The notes under the pieces are model-generated. The model saw only the letters and a program-made list of their open reading frames with translations, made no database searches and was not told where the DNA came from. From contig NZ_JAVIZM010000001.1 of assembly GCF_031453555.1 (NCBI RefSeq), positions 3,231,001 to 3,295,000 on the forward strand: 64,000 bases of DNA. Direction: 5' to 3'. Position numbers and translations under genes: made by a program. Source of the DNA: Bacillus sp. SLBN-46. GTDB lineage: Bacteria > Bacillota > Bacilli > Bacillales > Cytobacillaceae. Numbering within the stretch: position 1 is the stretch's first letter; each line of letters opens with the position of its first letter. Shown one piece after another: positions 1 to 8,802 of the stretch.

Positions 1-875
1 AAGGATTTACCGGATTATACCGGTATGACATATCAGCCAGCGAAGATACCGTATTTGGTAGAACGGGCGCAGGGATGTTAATGGGGTACACGATGGCAGG
101 GGATGTGAAATTTAATGTTCGTTTTGCCGTAAAAGATCCCGTTGGTACAACTGGTTCGTTTTCTAGAGGTCCTCTACTTGTGACAAGTAACCAGCTCATT
201 TTGGAATATCAAGGAAATCTTGAATTTTATGATACAGCAACCGGTAATCATGAGCATACCATTACAATTCCAAATGTGAAGCTCGAACCTGTCCTTGTAA
301 CTGAGCATTATTTAATTGCTAGGTCCTCGAGTAAGCTTCATATATTTGCTCCGCCTGCTGATTCTCAGTACGTGGACCCTGATGGAAATGTACAGCCAGA
401 ACAGCCAAATGCACCGGACCCAGTACCGCCACAGCAAATGATCTATGTGGTTAAGTCGGGAGATACACTATGGAAAATTGCTAACCAATTTGGAACAACC
501 GTACAAAATATTGCAGAATTGAATAAGCTTGATCCTAATGTCTACCTATGGGTTGGTCAAAATCTCACTGTTCCAAAGCCACAGAAAACTCATATCGTCC
601 AAGCGGGAGATACGTTGTGGAAGATTAGCAACCAGTACGGAATTACCATTACGATGGTAATGGAAGCTAATAAACTGCCATCGAGTGAAATTTGGGTTGG
701 ACAGCGACTAATAATTCCAGAACTAGCGGCTACAGTTAAAACACATACAGTCATAGCCGGTGATACCCTATGGAAAATAGCCAACCAATATGGCACTACC
801 ATCCAAGCAATTGTTGATAAAAATAACCTCCCGAACACAAACATTTGGGTAGGCCAAAAACTACTAATTCCATAA
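1..875 (+). CDS. LysM-repeat protein with beta-propeller-like N-part (5' end outside window)
   Basis: The reading frame is already open at base 3 with no stop, so the gene begins upstream; the ATG at 75 is internal because the preceding residues (ending RTGAGMLMG) continue the same protein. The N-terminal part resembles repeated beta-strand blades of a propeller or WD40-like protein. After a Pro-rich linker come three LysM modules of about 43 residues, each opening with a GDTLWKI-type motif and closing with WVGQxLxIP. LysM binds N-acetylglucosamine of peptidoglycan, so a cell-wall or spore-cortex attached protein is likely. No catalytic domain lies in the visible part. The fold of the N-part is an inference; the LysM repeats are clear. 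Confidence 0.85.
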   Translation, partial: GFTGLYRYDISASEDTVFGRTGAGMLMGYTMAGDVKFNVRFAVKDPVGTTGSFSRGPLLVTSNQLILEYQGNLEFYDTATGNHEHTITIPNVKLEPVLVTEHYLIARSSSKLHIFAPPADSQYVDPDGNVQPEQPNAPDPVPPQQMIYVVKSGDTLWKIANQFGTTVQNIAELNKLDPNVYLWVGQNLTVPKPQKTHIVQAGDTLWKISNQYGITITMVMEANKLPSSEIWVGQRLIIPELAATVKTHTVIAGDTLWKIANQYGTTIQAIVDKNNLPNTNIWVGQKLLIP

Positions 876-992
876 GAAAAAGCGCAAGCGCCTTGATCAG
901 CCCCGACAGGCAATTGTTCTTCTGCAAGAAAATTTGCTCTTTGACTTTTATTGCAGAAGGTTATTTGACGAGGGCTAGGCGCTGGAGCTGGA
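876..992. repeat. Bacillaceae interspersed palindromic repeat, nested hairpins
   Basis: The 117 bp downstream of the LysM gene fold into concentric stems: an outer pair around AGCGCAAGCGCC (881-892) and GGCGCTGGAGCT (978-989), a middle pair AGCCCC/GAGGGCT, and an inner perfect 9-bp pair CTTCTGCAA (920-928) with TTGCAGAAG (951-959). Sequences of this outline recur in many Bacillus-type genomes; that recollection was not checked here. Only one copy is in the window. Confidence 0.7.
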
Positions 993-1026
993 CAATTCTC
1001 TATACATTCTGATTAATTAACAAGCA

Positions 1027-1059
1027 ACAGTGTCCGCCTGAGGTGGACACTGTCTTTTT
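1027..1059 (+). terminator. intrinsic terminator after the LysM gene
   Basis: A perfect 9-bp stem, ACAGTGTCC (1027-1035) pairing with GGACACTGT (1045-1053), is followed by a T-run. The same hairpin belongs to a repeat family that carries the GGTGTCAGGCACC core next to it. Confidence 0.75.
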
Positions 1060-1061
1060 AT

Positions 1062-1074
1062 GGTGCCTGACACC
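1062..1074 (-). repeat. GGTGTCAGGCACC interspersed motif, copy 1
   Basis: On the minus strand this imperfect palindrome starts 9 nt after the MOSC gene's stop codon. The same 13-mer occurs near 11682, 17337, 32480, 33909 and 45035, with a one-base variant at 33935. Confidence 0.8.
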
Positions 1075-1083
1075 ACTTTTATT

Positions 1084-1650
1084 TTATTGCATGGGGTTGC
1101 TGAAGTCGTTTATGAGGATTTGAACTTCGTCGCCTTCAATTATTTCTCCTAGGCGTTCGACGGCGCAGACGATTCCACGGAGCTTGTAAGCTGCTTTGAC
1201 AAATTTCGTAGCCAGTTTTGGGTGGTTTTCGTAATGTTTTTGAATCATCTCACCAGGAAATATACAGGGTTGATTTTCTCCCATACAGATTATACCGGCA
1301 CCACTTGGGAAGAGAATACGTGAGCCCATCGTAAGCTTCGTTAGCTCAGGGTATCCGTTCAATAAGAGATTTGCACCTAACCATTCCGGTAGAACATATT
1401 TAACTCCGAGGCCTTCCGCTATCTCTACAAGTTCTTCTTCCGAAACAATTGTAATTTGACGACGATTAAAAATTTCTGTCCCTTTTGGATACATCGGCTG
1501 CCGTGAATCGGATGGTACAACCATACCAAAATGGCGGTCCCCTCTTATCCCTCCAAACTCAAGTGTGGTATTAGCAATCCTTCTAGTTAAAAATGATTCT
1601 GGTTGATCCGCAATTAATATGGCATTTATCTTTGCTCCTGCATTTTTCAT
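1084..1650 (-). CDS. MOSC domain-containing protein
   Basis: 188 residues with MOSC (molybdenum cofactor sulfurase C-terminal) hallmarks: GGIRGDRHFG near residue 35, a PKGTEIFNRRQITIVS block, LGANLLLNG, and a CMGENQPC segment with the conserved Cys near residue 123. MOSC proteins bind sulfur or sulfurated metal cofactors; stand-alone forms such as this have mostly undefined substrates and may bind or deliver sulfur-ligated Mo/W. The start has an AAGGAAT ribosome site upstream. It is monocistronic, facing away from the HAD gene. Family assignment is firm, function is not. Confidence 0.8.
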   Translation of the reverse strand: MKNAGAKINAILIADQPESFLTRRIANTTLEFGGIRGDRHFGMVVPSDSRQPMYPKGTEIFNRRQITIVSEEELVEIAEGLGVKYVLPEWLGANLLLNGYPELTKLTMGSRILFPSGAGIICMGENQPCIFPGEMIQKHYENHPKLATKFVKAAYKLRGIVCAVERLGEIIEGDEVQILINDFSNPMQ

Positions 1651-1897
1651 GATATTCCTTCTTCCTAAATAAAAGTCGAGCCCATCTTGAGCTTTTTATT
1701 ATGTGAATAAATTATTTAGTTCCCTATATGTATGTCTTTTATTTTTTGCTAGGTGTAACGGCACGATTATTTTTGGGAACAAGTATAGTGGATTACTACC
1801 TAAGGCGTAATTTACCGAAGGACATTGTTTTTTTAGCATTGTAACAGTATTTACCCATATAATTATTTTACACCATATTAAAGGGGGAATTGATTAT

Positions 1898-2638
1898 ATG
1901 AATCAACAAACCTTAATATTGGATTTAGATGATACCCTCATCCACTGCAGCAAATATTTTATCAAATCAAAAAACCAATTTGCTGAACAGATGCAAGACT
2001 GGTTTGATTTCCTTTCAAAGGATGAAATTTTACAAAAGCAATTAGAAATTGATGTAAAAAATGTGGATAAACACGGCTTACATTCTTCACTTTACCCAGA
2101 ATCACTCGTATTAACCTACAAATATTTTTGCGTCAAATATGGTAGAGCTTTAAAGAAAAGTGAAATCGAACTTGTACGTAGAGTGGGTCAAGAAGTATTT
2201 GAACTTGAGGTACAGCCCTTTCCTTACGTATATGATGTCTTGGATAGTCTGCAAGAGGATGGTCATCAATTGTACCTCTTTACAGGCGGAGATAAGAAAA
2301 ATCAAAGGAGGAAAATTAATCAGTTAGGATTAGATCACTACTTTGTGGACCGCGTGTTTATCCATGAGCATAAAAATTCTACTACGTTGAAAAAACTGCT
2401 AAATAGAATAGAATGTGAAAAAAAATCAACCTGGATGGTTGGAAATTCACTAAAAACGGATGTAAAACCCGCTATCGAGTTAGGCATCAATGCGATTCAT
2501 ATACCGTCTGAATTTGAATGGAGTTATAATATCATTGATTTAGAAATTGAACCGAGTGGGACATTCGCCGAGCTCGAATCCCTTTTACAGCTTCCGGTTT
2601 ATTTAAGAGACTATGCCTTCATTCATGAAGCAATCTAA
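1898..2638 (+). CDS. HAD-superfamily hydrolase
   Basis: 246 residues opening with the HAD motif I DLDDT (Asp9 nucleophile, Asp11 acid/base). Motif II is the Thr of LFTGG near residue 129, and motif III/IV is around KKSTWMVGNSLKTDVKPA near residues 176-193. The cap sits between motifs I and II (C1 type). Such enzymes are usually phosphatases acting on small phosphorylated metabolites; the substrate cannot be told. AAAGGGGG precedes the ATG, and a strong terminator follows the stop, so it is a single-gene unit. Confidence 0.85.
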   Translation: MNQQTLILDLDDTLIHCSKYFIKSKNQFAEQMQDWFDFLSKDEILQKQLEIDVKNVDKHGLHSSLYPESLVLTYKYFCVKYGRALKKSEIELVRRVGQEVFELEVQPFPYVYDVLDSLQEDGHQLYLFTGGDKKNQRRKINQLGLDHYFVDRVFIHEHKNSTTLKKLLNRIECEKKSTWMVGNSLKTDVKPAIELGINAIHIPSEFEWSYNIIDLEIEPSGTFAELESLLQLPVYLRDYAFIHEAI

Positions 2639-2646
2639 TTGAAAAG

Positions 2647-2676
2647 TGGCTTGGGGGAGTTCCCAAGCCATTTTTC
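2647..2676 (+). terminator. intrinsic terminator of the HAD hydrolase gene
   Basis: Stem TGGCTTGGG pairing with CCCAAGCCA around a short loop, followed by TTTTT. Confidence 0.8.
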
Positions 2677-2694
2677 TATATTTTATCATTTTTT

Positions 2695-3174
2695 CTAAGA
2701 ATTATTTTGACTACTTAGTATCTCGTTTACGGTTGTTCTCATGGAATAAATGACGGTTTTCCTATAGCGTGCGGCTATAAGCAGCACCCTTATTTGTTCG
2801 GATCGGGATAAATTTTTAAAACGAGGCTCTTGTTTCAAAAAGGAACGGACGATTGACCAACTGGGTGGCATTAAAGGAAAGTCATCTAGGGGCTGTTTAT
2901 TCCGTAAACGATGAAACCACGACATCATTCCGGCTGAACTACTTTTATCGACAATACATGGGGCATAAATATTTTTAGTATGTTTTTTTAGGGATTCGAA
3001 TCGATCCTGCCCACTCACAATAGTATAGCTGCCATCCTTCCGGTTTTTTTTGACAACTAAAACAAACATGCAGTCCCACATTAATCTCTGGAGTTTTTTC
3101 ATGTGCTCCGTAATTTTATGGGATAAATCAGGTTTGATTTTGTAAAGTGGTATATACTGTATCGTAAATTTCAT
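2695..3174 (-). CDS. ParB-like N-terminal-domain small protein, function unknown
   Basis: A longer ORF begins at 3198, but AGGAGGGG lies six bases upstream of an internal ATG at 3174 (MKFTIQYIP), which is the better start and gives 159 residues. The first 90 residues look like a ParB/Srx fold: an IPLYKIKPD element, a helix, then IVSGQDRFESLKKH resembling the ParB 'GxRR' box. The rest is helical and basic. No partition partner (ParA) is nearby, so chromosome partition is not implied. It could be a small DNA-binding or nucleotide-hydrolysing protein of that fold. Confidence 0.55.
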   Translation of the reverse strand: MKFTIQYIPLYKIKPDLSHKITEHMKKLQRLMWDCMFVLVVKKNRKDGSYTIVSGQDRFESLKKHTKNIYAPCIVDKSSSAGMMSWFHRLRNKQPLDDFPLMPPSWSIVRSFLKQEPRFKNLSRSEQIRVLLIAARYRKTVIYSMRTTVNEILSSQNNS

Positions 3175-3363
3175 ACTCAGCCCCTCCTGTTTTTTCATGT
3201 TTCTCTTTGGATCTCTGCAGCAGGTGCATTGTACTGATAAAGCTAGTAGCTAATGATGACCTTTAACTTATTCATCTGTAAGATAATATGTATGAAATGA
3301 GCGCATGTCACATACCTCTAAAGACAAATAGAATTTACGTTTCAGACCTTTAACATAGCCATT

Positions 3364-3400
3364 AAAAAAAGAACAATGCGATTGGACTCACATTGCTCTT
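3364..3400 (-). terminator. intrinsic terminator of the sigma-clpP operon
   Basis: Read on the minus strand, AGAGCAATG pairs with CATTGTTCT around a 12-nt loop and is followed by seven T residues, just past the clpP stop. Confidence 0.8.
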
Positions 3401-3412
3401 TTACACCAATTT

Positions 3413-3994
3413 TCACTTCGGATAAAGTATTTCATCAATAATCCCATACTCTTTTGCCTCTTCTGCACTCATAAAATAATCTCGATCCGTATCCTTCGCC
3501 ACTTTTTCAACCGGCTGGCCGGTACGTTCTGAAATGATTTCATTAATATGCTCTCTGAGCTTTAAGATTCTTCGTGCGGATATTTCTATTTCCGTAGCCT
3601 GCCCTCGCGCTCCACCTAGAGGCTGATGGATCATGATTTCACTGTTTGGCAGAGCGTAGCGTTTTCCCTTTGTCCCTGCGAGGAGCAACATGGCCCCAAA
3701 TGAGGCCGCCATCCCCGTGCAAATGGTTCGAATGTCAGGCTTAATGTATTGCATCGTATCAAAAATGGCAAAACCTGCCGAAGTAGAACCACCAGGGCTA
3801 TTAATATAAAGAGAGATTTCCTTATCCGGTGCATCTGCAGCTAAAAATAATAATTGGGCTACCACACTATTGGCCGTATGGTCGTTTATTTCATCTCCAA
3901 TGATAATAATTCTGTCCTTTAATAATCGTGAATAAATATCGTAGGAACGTTCTCCTCGATTAGACTGCTCTATTACATATGGAATTGTACTCAT
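3413..3994 (-). CDS. clpP: ATP-dependent Clp protease proteolytic subunit (paralogue)
   Basis: 193 residues, full length for ClpP. The catalytic triad falls at the canonical positions: Ser98 in [10 protein letters not shown], His123 in MIHQP, Asp172 in TDRDYFM. ClpP forms the double-heptamer chamber that degrades proteins fed by ClpX/ClpC ATPases in the cytoplasm. AAGGAGG lies seven bases upstream of the ATG. It sits 29 nt after the sigma-factor gene on the same strand, so the two are probably co-transcribed. A main-copy clpP is normally elsewhere in Bacillus genomes; whether this is the only one cannot be seen, but its neighbourhood suggests an accessory paralogue. Confidence 0.93.
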   Translation of the reverse strand: MSTIPYVIEQSNRGERSYDIYSRLLKDRIIIIGDEINDHTANSVVAQLLFLAADAPDKEISLYINSPGGSTSAGFAIFDTMQYIKPDIRTICTGMAASFGAMLLLAGTKGKRYALPNSEIMIHQPLGGARGQATEIEISARRILKLREHINEIISERTGQPVEKVAKDTDRDYFMSAEEAKEYGIIDEILYPK

Positions 3995-4023
3995 TCTTTA
4001 TTCCTCCTTGAAGCGATGATTGG

Positions 4024-4749
4024 CTATGCAGCCATACAGAGAGTGCTTGAAGGAGAGATGTTGGGACGGGCCTTTTGGAAGCTTCTAGAAATAAGCGTAG
4101 CTTCAGTTCGAATACTTCTTAACGAAGGAATCACATCAATTAGGATGGTAGGGTCTTGATTTTTCAATGCCTCATAAAAAAGTTCCGAGAGCTGCTCCCG
4201 CTCTTCTACATCCCAAAAGGATTCTAAATCAAAGGATTGTTCCTCTTCGTTTGCTTTTTCCAGTCGCTTCTTAGCTCGGTGGAGATTGGACTTCACTGCT
4301 ATTTCTGTTACATCAAGGATATCGGCTATTTCCTTCAGTTGATATTGAAAAGCCTCTTTTAAAAGAAAGATAACCGCTTGCTTTGGAGTGAATTTTTTCA
4401 AAAGCAATTCCACTGAATCATTTAGATTATCTAGTTGATGAGTAATAGTATGACTTGCACAATCAAAATCTGATTCCATTGTTTCCTTCTTTCTTTTACG
4501 AAGCAAATCAATCCAGTGATGGTAAGCCATTTTATTTAACAAAGCAGAATTCATCTTTTGCGGTTGATTCATATATCTTATGGCTTTAAGATACGTGTCT
4601 TGGGCGACATCCTCTCCATCCCATTTATTTTGGGTTAAAAAGTGACAATATCGCTGAAGTTTCGGATAATACTCCATCCAAAAGGCATCCTCAAACCTAT
4701 TTTCGTCCTCTGAATTTTCTACGCTGTCCTGTCTAAGTTTGTGTGACAT
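4024..4749 (-). CDS. ECF-type RNA polymerase sigma factor with C-terminal extension
   Basis: Region 2 is visible at residues 20-90 (YYPKLQRYCHFLT, then DGEDVAQDTYLKAIRYM), and region 4 with its helix-turn-helix at 120-170 (TPKQAVIFLLKEAFQYQLKEIADIL, then AVKSNLHRAKKRL, seen in pieces). About 70 further residues follow, which ordinary ECF sigmas lack. The ORF can be opened at a GTG at 4758, but that codon overlaps the AAAGGAG box; the ATG at 4749 has proper spacing. No anti-sigma gene is adjacent; the next gene downstream is clpP, hinting that proteolysis is tied to this regulon. Confidence 0.85.
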   Translation of the reverse strand: MSHKLRQDSVENSEDENRFEDAFWMEYYPKLQRYCHFLTQNKWDGEDVAQDTYLKAIRYMNQPQKMNSALLNKMAYHHWIDLLRKRKKETMESDFDCASHTITHQLDNLNDSVELLLKKFTPKQAVIFLLKEAFQYQLKEIADILDVTEIAVKSNLHRAKKRLEKANEEEQSFDLESFWDVEEREQLSELFYEALKNQDPTILIDVIPSLRSIRTEATLISRSFQKARPNISPSSTLCMAA

Positions 4750-4803
4750 TGATTTCACTCCTTTGCACTCTCTACCCTATTAACGATTCAAGGAGGGTGA
4801 AAA

Positions 4804-4830
4804 GATACGGGGTCAAAAAAATTTTTTGTT
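4804..4830 (-). promoter_or_regulatory. possible ECF-type autoregulatory promoter
   Basis: On the minus strand an AAC element and a CGTATC element are separated by 18 bases and lie about 55 bases before the sigma start codon. The AAC...CGT pattern is typical of ECF promoters, though spacing is usually 16-17, so this is tentative. Confidence 0.3.
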
Positions 4831-4879
4831 AGTGATACTATATGTGGCTCGTATTGGAATTAACCATGTCCATCCTTTA

Positions 4880-5584
4880 TTAATGCACTAGGTAGACCCG
4901 CTCAGGACGACCGACTGTCCCATATGAGAGGTCTGCCTCAATTTTTTCTTCTGAGACCAAATGTTCTAAGTATCGTCTTGCAGTCGTTCGGCTGACGCCA
5001 ATTTCTTTAGCCACAAGCTCGGCCGTTAGCCCTCTACCTTCCCTGCCAAGAACCTCCAATACCTTTTCGAGTGTCAGTGGATCGATTCCTTTAGGTAGAT
5101 AGACCCTTTCGTTCCCTCCATTTTCATTCTCTTTACGCAACAGCTTATCCACCTGCTGCTGGGTGACATGAAGACTTTCTTTGCGTAATTGGATCAGTTT
5201 TGTATGGTACTCTTTATACCGTAACAATGATTGTTTGAAACGTTCAAACACGACAGGTTTAATAATATAATCGAATACACCTATACTAATGGCTTCCTGC
5301 ACCTTGTGGATCTCTTTTGTTGCCGTAATCATGATTACATCCATTTGTTTGGTCTGCTGTTTCGTTTCCTTTAGTAAGTCTAATCCATTCATATCTGGAA
5401 AATACACATCAAGAATAAGTAAGTCTGGCTGGAGAATCTCAATTAACGTTTTTGCCTCTATATAACTGGCGGCTATCCCAACTGTCTCAAACCCCTCTAT
5501 TTGTTCAAGAAACCGCTTTTGGATTTCTGCTACCCTTAAGTCATCCTCCACAATTAACACGGTGATTGTTTGACCGCTGTTCAT
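4880..5584 (-). CDS. CitB/DcuR-type response regulator
   Basis: 234 residues. The receiver domain (1-125) has the acidic pair EDD near residue 14, phosphoacceptor Asp59 in LILDVYFPDMNG, and the Lys of IIKPV. A coiled linker leads to a C-terminal helix-turn-helix (about 185-220, GLTAELVAKEIGVSRTTARR), the layout of CitT/DcuR/MalR regulators. The gene overlaps the end of the kinase gene by 44 bases, so both are co-translated. Its likely target is the tct transporter just upstream, since family members control di- and tricarboxylate uptake; that link is inferred from context. Confidence 0.9.
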   Translation of the reverse strand: MNSGQTITVLIVEDDLRVAEIQKRFLEQIEGFETVGIAASYIEAKTLIEILQPDLLILDVYFPDMNGLDLLKETKQQTKQMDVIMITATKEIHKVQEAISIGVFDYIIKPVVFERFKQSLLRYKEYHTKLIQLRKESLHVTQQQVDKLLRKENENGGNERVYLPKGIDPLTLEKVLEVLGREGRGLTAELVAKEIGVSRTTARRYLEHLVSEEKIEADLSYGTVGRPERVYLVH

Positions 5585-7172
5585 ACATATTCCCCCTGCT
5601 TTTTGGTATTGCTACTGTGAAAATGGAGCCTTCTCCCGCATTCGAAGAAAATGTAATCGTTCCTCCTAAGTCATTTAAAGCTTTTTGTACTAAACTAAGT
5701 CCAATTCCAGCATTGCTGCTTGTATTCTTGGTGGTAAAACCTGCCTGAAAAATCTGTTCACTCATGTCCGGATTCATCCCTATGCCGTTGTCTTCTACTT
5801 CAATAATCAGTTCTTTACCCAAATCGGTCAAAAATAAGGAAACATTCTTTCCTTGCTTTTCATTTTCTTTTACAGCTTCAAATGCATTATTGATGAGGTT
5901 TCCTATCACGGTTACTAATCCCTCTCTGCTGATTTCAAGTGGGACATCTTTAAAACTGCTTTCTCTATCGATTGTAAAATGTATTTTTAACTCGCTTGCT
6001 AAGCTAACTTTTCCTAAGATAAATCCTGCAATAATAGGATCTGGGATTTCTTTCATTAAGAATTGAATGAACCCCTGGGCAACATCCACTTCTTTTGAAA
6101 TAAAATCAATGGCTTCCTGATAGGACCCCAGTTGAATCAGACCAAGTAGAGTATAGAGGCGATTAGAATATTCATGGGTTTGTGCGCGCAATCCCTCTGC
6201 GTAGGCTTTAACATGGGATAATTCCTGCAGTAGCTGAGCAAGCTCCGACTTATTTCGAAAACTGGCAACAGCGCCAACTACCTCCCTTTTGTTATTAAAA
6301 ATAGGAATCCGATTGGCTAAATACACCTCGCCCATAATGATAATTTCCTGGTCATACTCGGCTTGTCCCGTCCGCACCACTTCAAGTAGGTGGGTATTAA
6401 CCAGCACCTCTTCAATTCTTTTTCCTCTCAGCAGGATATGATTGGGCACCTTCAAGATCGTATGTGCGGTTTCATTCACTACGGTAATTTTCCCATCGGT
6501 ATCGATGGCGATAATCCCCTCATGAATAGATTCCAAGATTGCATGCTTCTCTTGGTACATCCATGCGATTTCTTTTGGTTCTAGTCCAAAAATAGCTCTT
6601 TTAATATTTAACGAGATTAATAGTGCTGCCAATAACCCGCCTATTAAAATAATTAATGTGGCAACAAAAATTTTCTTCTGTAACTTCGAAATCTCTTTTT
6701 CAATATCCGTTTGCAAATACCCAACAGAAACGACGCCAATGACCACGCCGTTACTAAAAATGGGGGCTTTTCCCCTCAAGGAAGGACCTAACGTCCCCGT
6801 AGACTCGGAAATAACAGACTCTCCTTTAAACACTTGACCATTGTCCCCCCCTACCATTTTTTGACCCAAACGATTCGGGTTGGGATGCGAATAGCGGATT
6901 TCGTTTCTGTTCCCAATGACGATAAATTCTGCCCCCACCTGTTTTCTAATATTTTCAGCAATGGGCTGGATAATCGTTGAAGGATTATTGGTCCGAAAGG
7001 CTGCCTGAATCTCCGGCATATTGGCGATTGATTGAGCAACTGATAACGCTTTGGACCCGATTTCATGCTTCAAATTTGATTCCATAATATTTTTAAAGGT
7101 AAATTCTATAATCGTTCCAAGGACAATAATAAGTATGGAGATTCCTAGCATTAGCTTTGTATGTAGACGCAT
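5541..7172 (-). CDS. CitA/DcuS-type sensor histidine kinase
   Basis: 543 residues: a first membrane segment at about 7-25, an extracytoplasmic ligand-binding domain (28-165) with the SHPNPNRLGQKMVGGD stretch typical of carboxylate sensors, a second segment at 168-188, a cytoplasmic PAS domain (205-310), the phosphorylatable His333 in AQTHEYSNRL, and an HATPase domain with N box (NLINNAFEA), DNGIGM and GIGLSLVQ. Family members sense citrate, fumarate or malate outside the cell. It lies 73 nt downstream of tctA on the same strand behind a terminator, so expression may partly follow read-through from the transporter. Confidence 0.92.
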   Translation of the reverse strand: MRLHTKLMLGISILIIVLGTIIEFTFKNIMESNLKHEIGSKALSVAQSIANMPEIQAAFRTNNPSTIIQPIAENIRKQVGAEFIVIGNRNEIRYSHPNPNRLGQKMVGGDNGQVFKGESVISESTGTLGPSLRGKAPIFSNGVVIGVVSVGYLQTDIEKEISKLQKKIFVATLIILIGGLLAALLISLNIKRAIFGLEPKEIAWMYQEKHAILESIHEGIIAIDTDGKITVVNETAHTILKVPNHILLRGKRIEEVLVNTHLLEVVRTGQAEYDQEIIIMGEVYLANRIPIFNNKREVVGAVASFRNKSELAQLLQELSHVKAYAEGLRAQTHEYSNRLYTLLGLIQLGSYQEAIDFISKEVDVAQGFIQFLMKEIPDPIIAGFILGKVSLASELKIHFTIDRESSFKDVPLEISREGLVTVIGNLINNAFEAVKENEKQGKNVSLFLTDLGKELIIEVEDNGIGMNPDMSEQIFQAGFTTKNTSSNAGIGLSLVQKALNDLGGTITFSSNAGEGSIFTVAIPKSRGNMYEQRSNNHRVNCGG

Positions 7173-7198
7173 TTAAACACCTCTAACTCTATCATATT

Positions 7199-7231
7199 AA
7201 AAAAAACTCCTTTTAAAAAGGAGTTTTTTCT
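7199..7231 (-). terminator. terminator between tctA and the sensor kinase
   Basis: A stem AAAACTCC/GGAGTTTT with T-runs on both sides. On the minus strand it follows tctA directly and may only partly stop transcription into the kinase gene. Confidence 0.75.
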
Positions 7232-7245
7232 CAATCTTCAGAATC

Positions 7246-8772
7246 TTACCCTTCTACATTGATGATTACTTCTTTCCCTCTTCGTTTCATCATGAACGGA
7301 ACTACCAGCCAAAGGACAGTGATGAGAAGGAATGCTAAAGAAATTGGCCGTGTAAAAAATACACTGTAATCACCATTCGATATGGTTAGGGCTCTTCTTA
7401 GGTTATTTTCAATCATAGGTCCGAGGACTAGACCAAGAACTATCGGGGCAATGGGGTAATCATGTTTATTAAAAAAATACCCCAGGACTCCACAGCCCAA
7501 TAATAGTAGAAGATCGTTGGTCGATACTTGAACAGCATAGACGCCAAAAATGGAAATGGCAATAATGATCGGGATTAAGTATTTCTTGGGTGTTTGAATG
7601 ATTTTTGCAAATACCTTTACTAATGGAAGATTCAAGACTAAAAGCATGATGTTACCTATGAACATGCTGGCGATTAATCCCCAGGCTACCTGTGGATGGT
7701 CTTCAAATAACAATGGACCTGGCTGAACATTGTACATCATCAGAGCACCCATTAGGATAGCTGTGGTGCCAGAACCTGGTATCCCTAATGTTAATAATGG
7801 AATCATAGCGCCGCCAGACGCCGCATTATTCGCTGATTCTGGTGCCGCCACCCCTGCTATCGTTCCTGTACCAAATTTCGAAGGAGTTTTGGAAATCTTT
7901 TTTTCAAGAATATAAGAGAAGAAGGATGCAAGTGTTGCCCCAGCGCCCGGTAAGATTCCAACAAAGAAGCCAAGGATACTTCCGCGGGCAATCGGTCCAG
8001 CCGATTCTTTCAATTCCTCTTTGGATGGCAGCAAGTTATTAATTTTTGCAATATCCGCCTCTTCCTCTTCTTTTTCTAAAATGGTCTTGAATACTTCACC
8101 GAGCGCAAACAACCCTACCGCTAAAGTTAGAAACTCAATCCCTTGGAAAAGCCATGGCACATCGAATGTAAATCTAGCAATCCCGGAAACACTGTCAATT
8201 CCAATTGTTCCGAGTAATAACCCACAAACAGTCATGATTAAGGCTTTTGTTACCGACTTTCCAGCTAATCCACTAACGGCACCCAGACCTAGGAGCATTA
8301 AGGAGAAATATTCTGCCGGACCAAATTTTAGGGCTACGTCGGATAACGGCTTTGCTAGGGCAATCAAGGCAATCAGTGTTACGATTCCAGCTACAAACGA
8401 ACCGATTGCTGCGATGGATAGTGCGCTGCCGGCCCTTCCTTTCTTTGCCATTTGATATCCGTCCAATGTTGTGACGACAGAGGACGATTCTCCTGGTGTA
8501 TTTAATAGAATAGAAGTAGTAGAACCCCCATACATGGCTCCATAGTAAACTCCTGCTAATAAAATGATTGCGCTTGTTGCAGCTTGTTCTGGTGGTAGTC
8601 CGCCTGTTATGGATGCCGTTACCGGAATAAGAAGTGCTACACCACTCATTGGGCCAATACCTGGCAATACGCCAACAGCGGTCCCTATCAAAACCCCAAC
8701 AAAAGCAAAAATGATATTATACCAAATAAGGGCCGTTCCAAAACCTTGAAATAAATAATCTAATGTACTCAT
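7246..8772 (-). CDS. tctA: tripartite tricarboxylate transporter, large membrane subunit TctA
   Basis: 508 residues, very hydrophobic with about 12 membrane segments. The TctA signatures are present: GVLPGIGPMSGVALLIP near residue 35, a YGGSTTSILLNTPGE block near 80-95, and GILPGAGATLASFFSY mirrored in the second half. TctA is the conducting subunit of a secondary, binding-protein-dependent carboxylate importer driven by an ion gradient. An AGGAGGAAAA site precedes the ATG. It is third in the tctC-tctB-tctA order, with 30 nt after tctB. Citrate is the classic substrate, but TTT systems vary. Confidence 0.95.
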   Translation of the reverse strand: MSTLDYLFQGFGTALIWYNIIFAFVGVLIGTAVGVLPGIGPMSGVALLIPVTASITGGLPPEQAATSAIILLAGVYYGAMYGGSTTSILLNTPGESSSVVTTLDGYQMAKKGRAGSALSIAAIGSFVAGIVTLIALIALAKPLSDVALKFGPAEYFSLMLLGLGAVSGLAGKSVTKALIMTVCGLLLGTIGIDSVSGIARFTFDVPWLFQGIEFLTLAVGLFALGEVFKTILEKEEEEADIAKINNLLPSKEELKESAGPIARGSILGFFVGILPGAGATLASFFSYILEKKISKTPSKFGTGTIAGVAAPESANNAASGGAMIPLLTLGIPGSGTTAILMGALMMYNVQPGPLLFEDHPQVAWGLIASMFIGNIMLLVLNLPLVKVFAKIIQTPKKYLIPIIIAISIFGVYAVQVSTNDLLLLLGCGVLGYFFNKHDYPIAPIVLGLVLGPMIENNLRRALTISNGDYSVFFTRPISLAFLLITVLWLVVPFMMKRRGKEVIINVEG

Positions 8773-8802
8773 GATTTTTCCTCCTTTCTTCTATTGCTGT
8801 GG

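Noticed and set aside
8021..8455. 144-residue ORF antisense to tctA
   Set aside because: Shadow of tctA with no start signals or recognisable domain.
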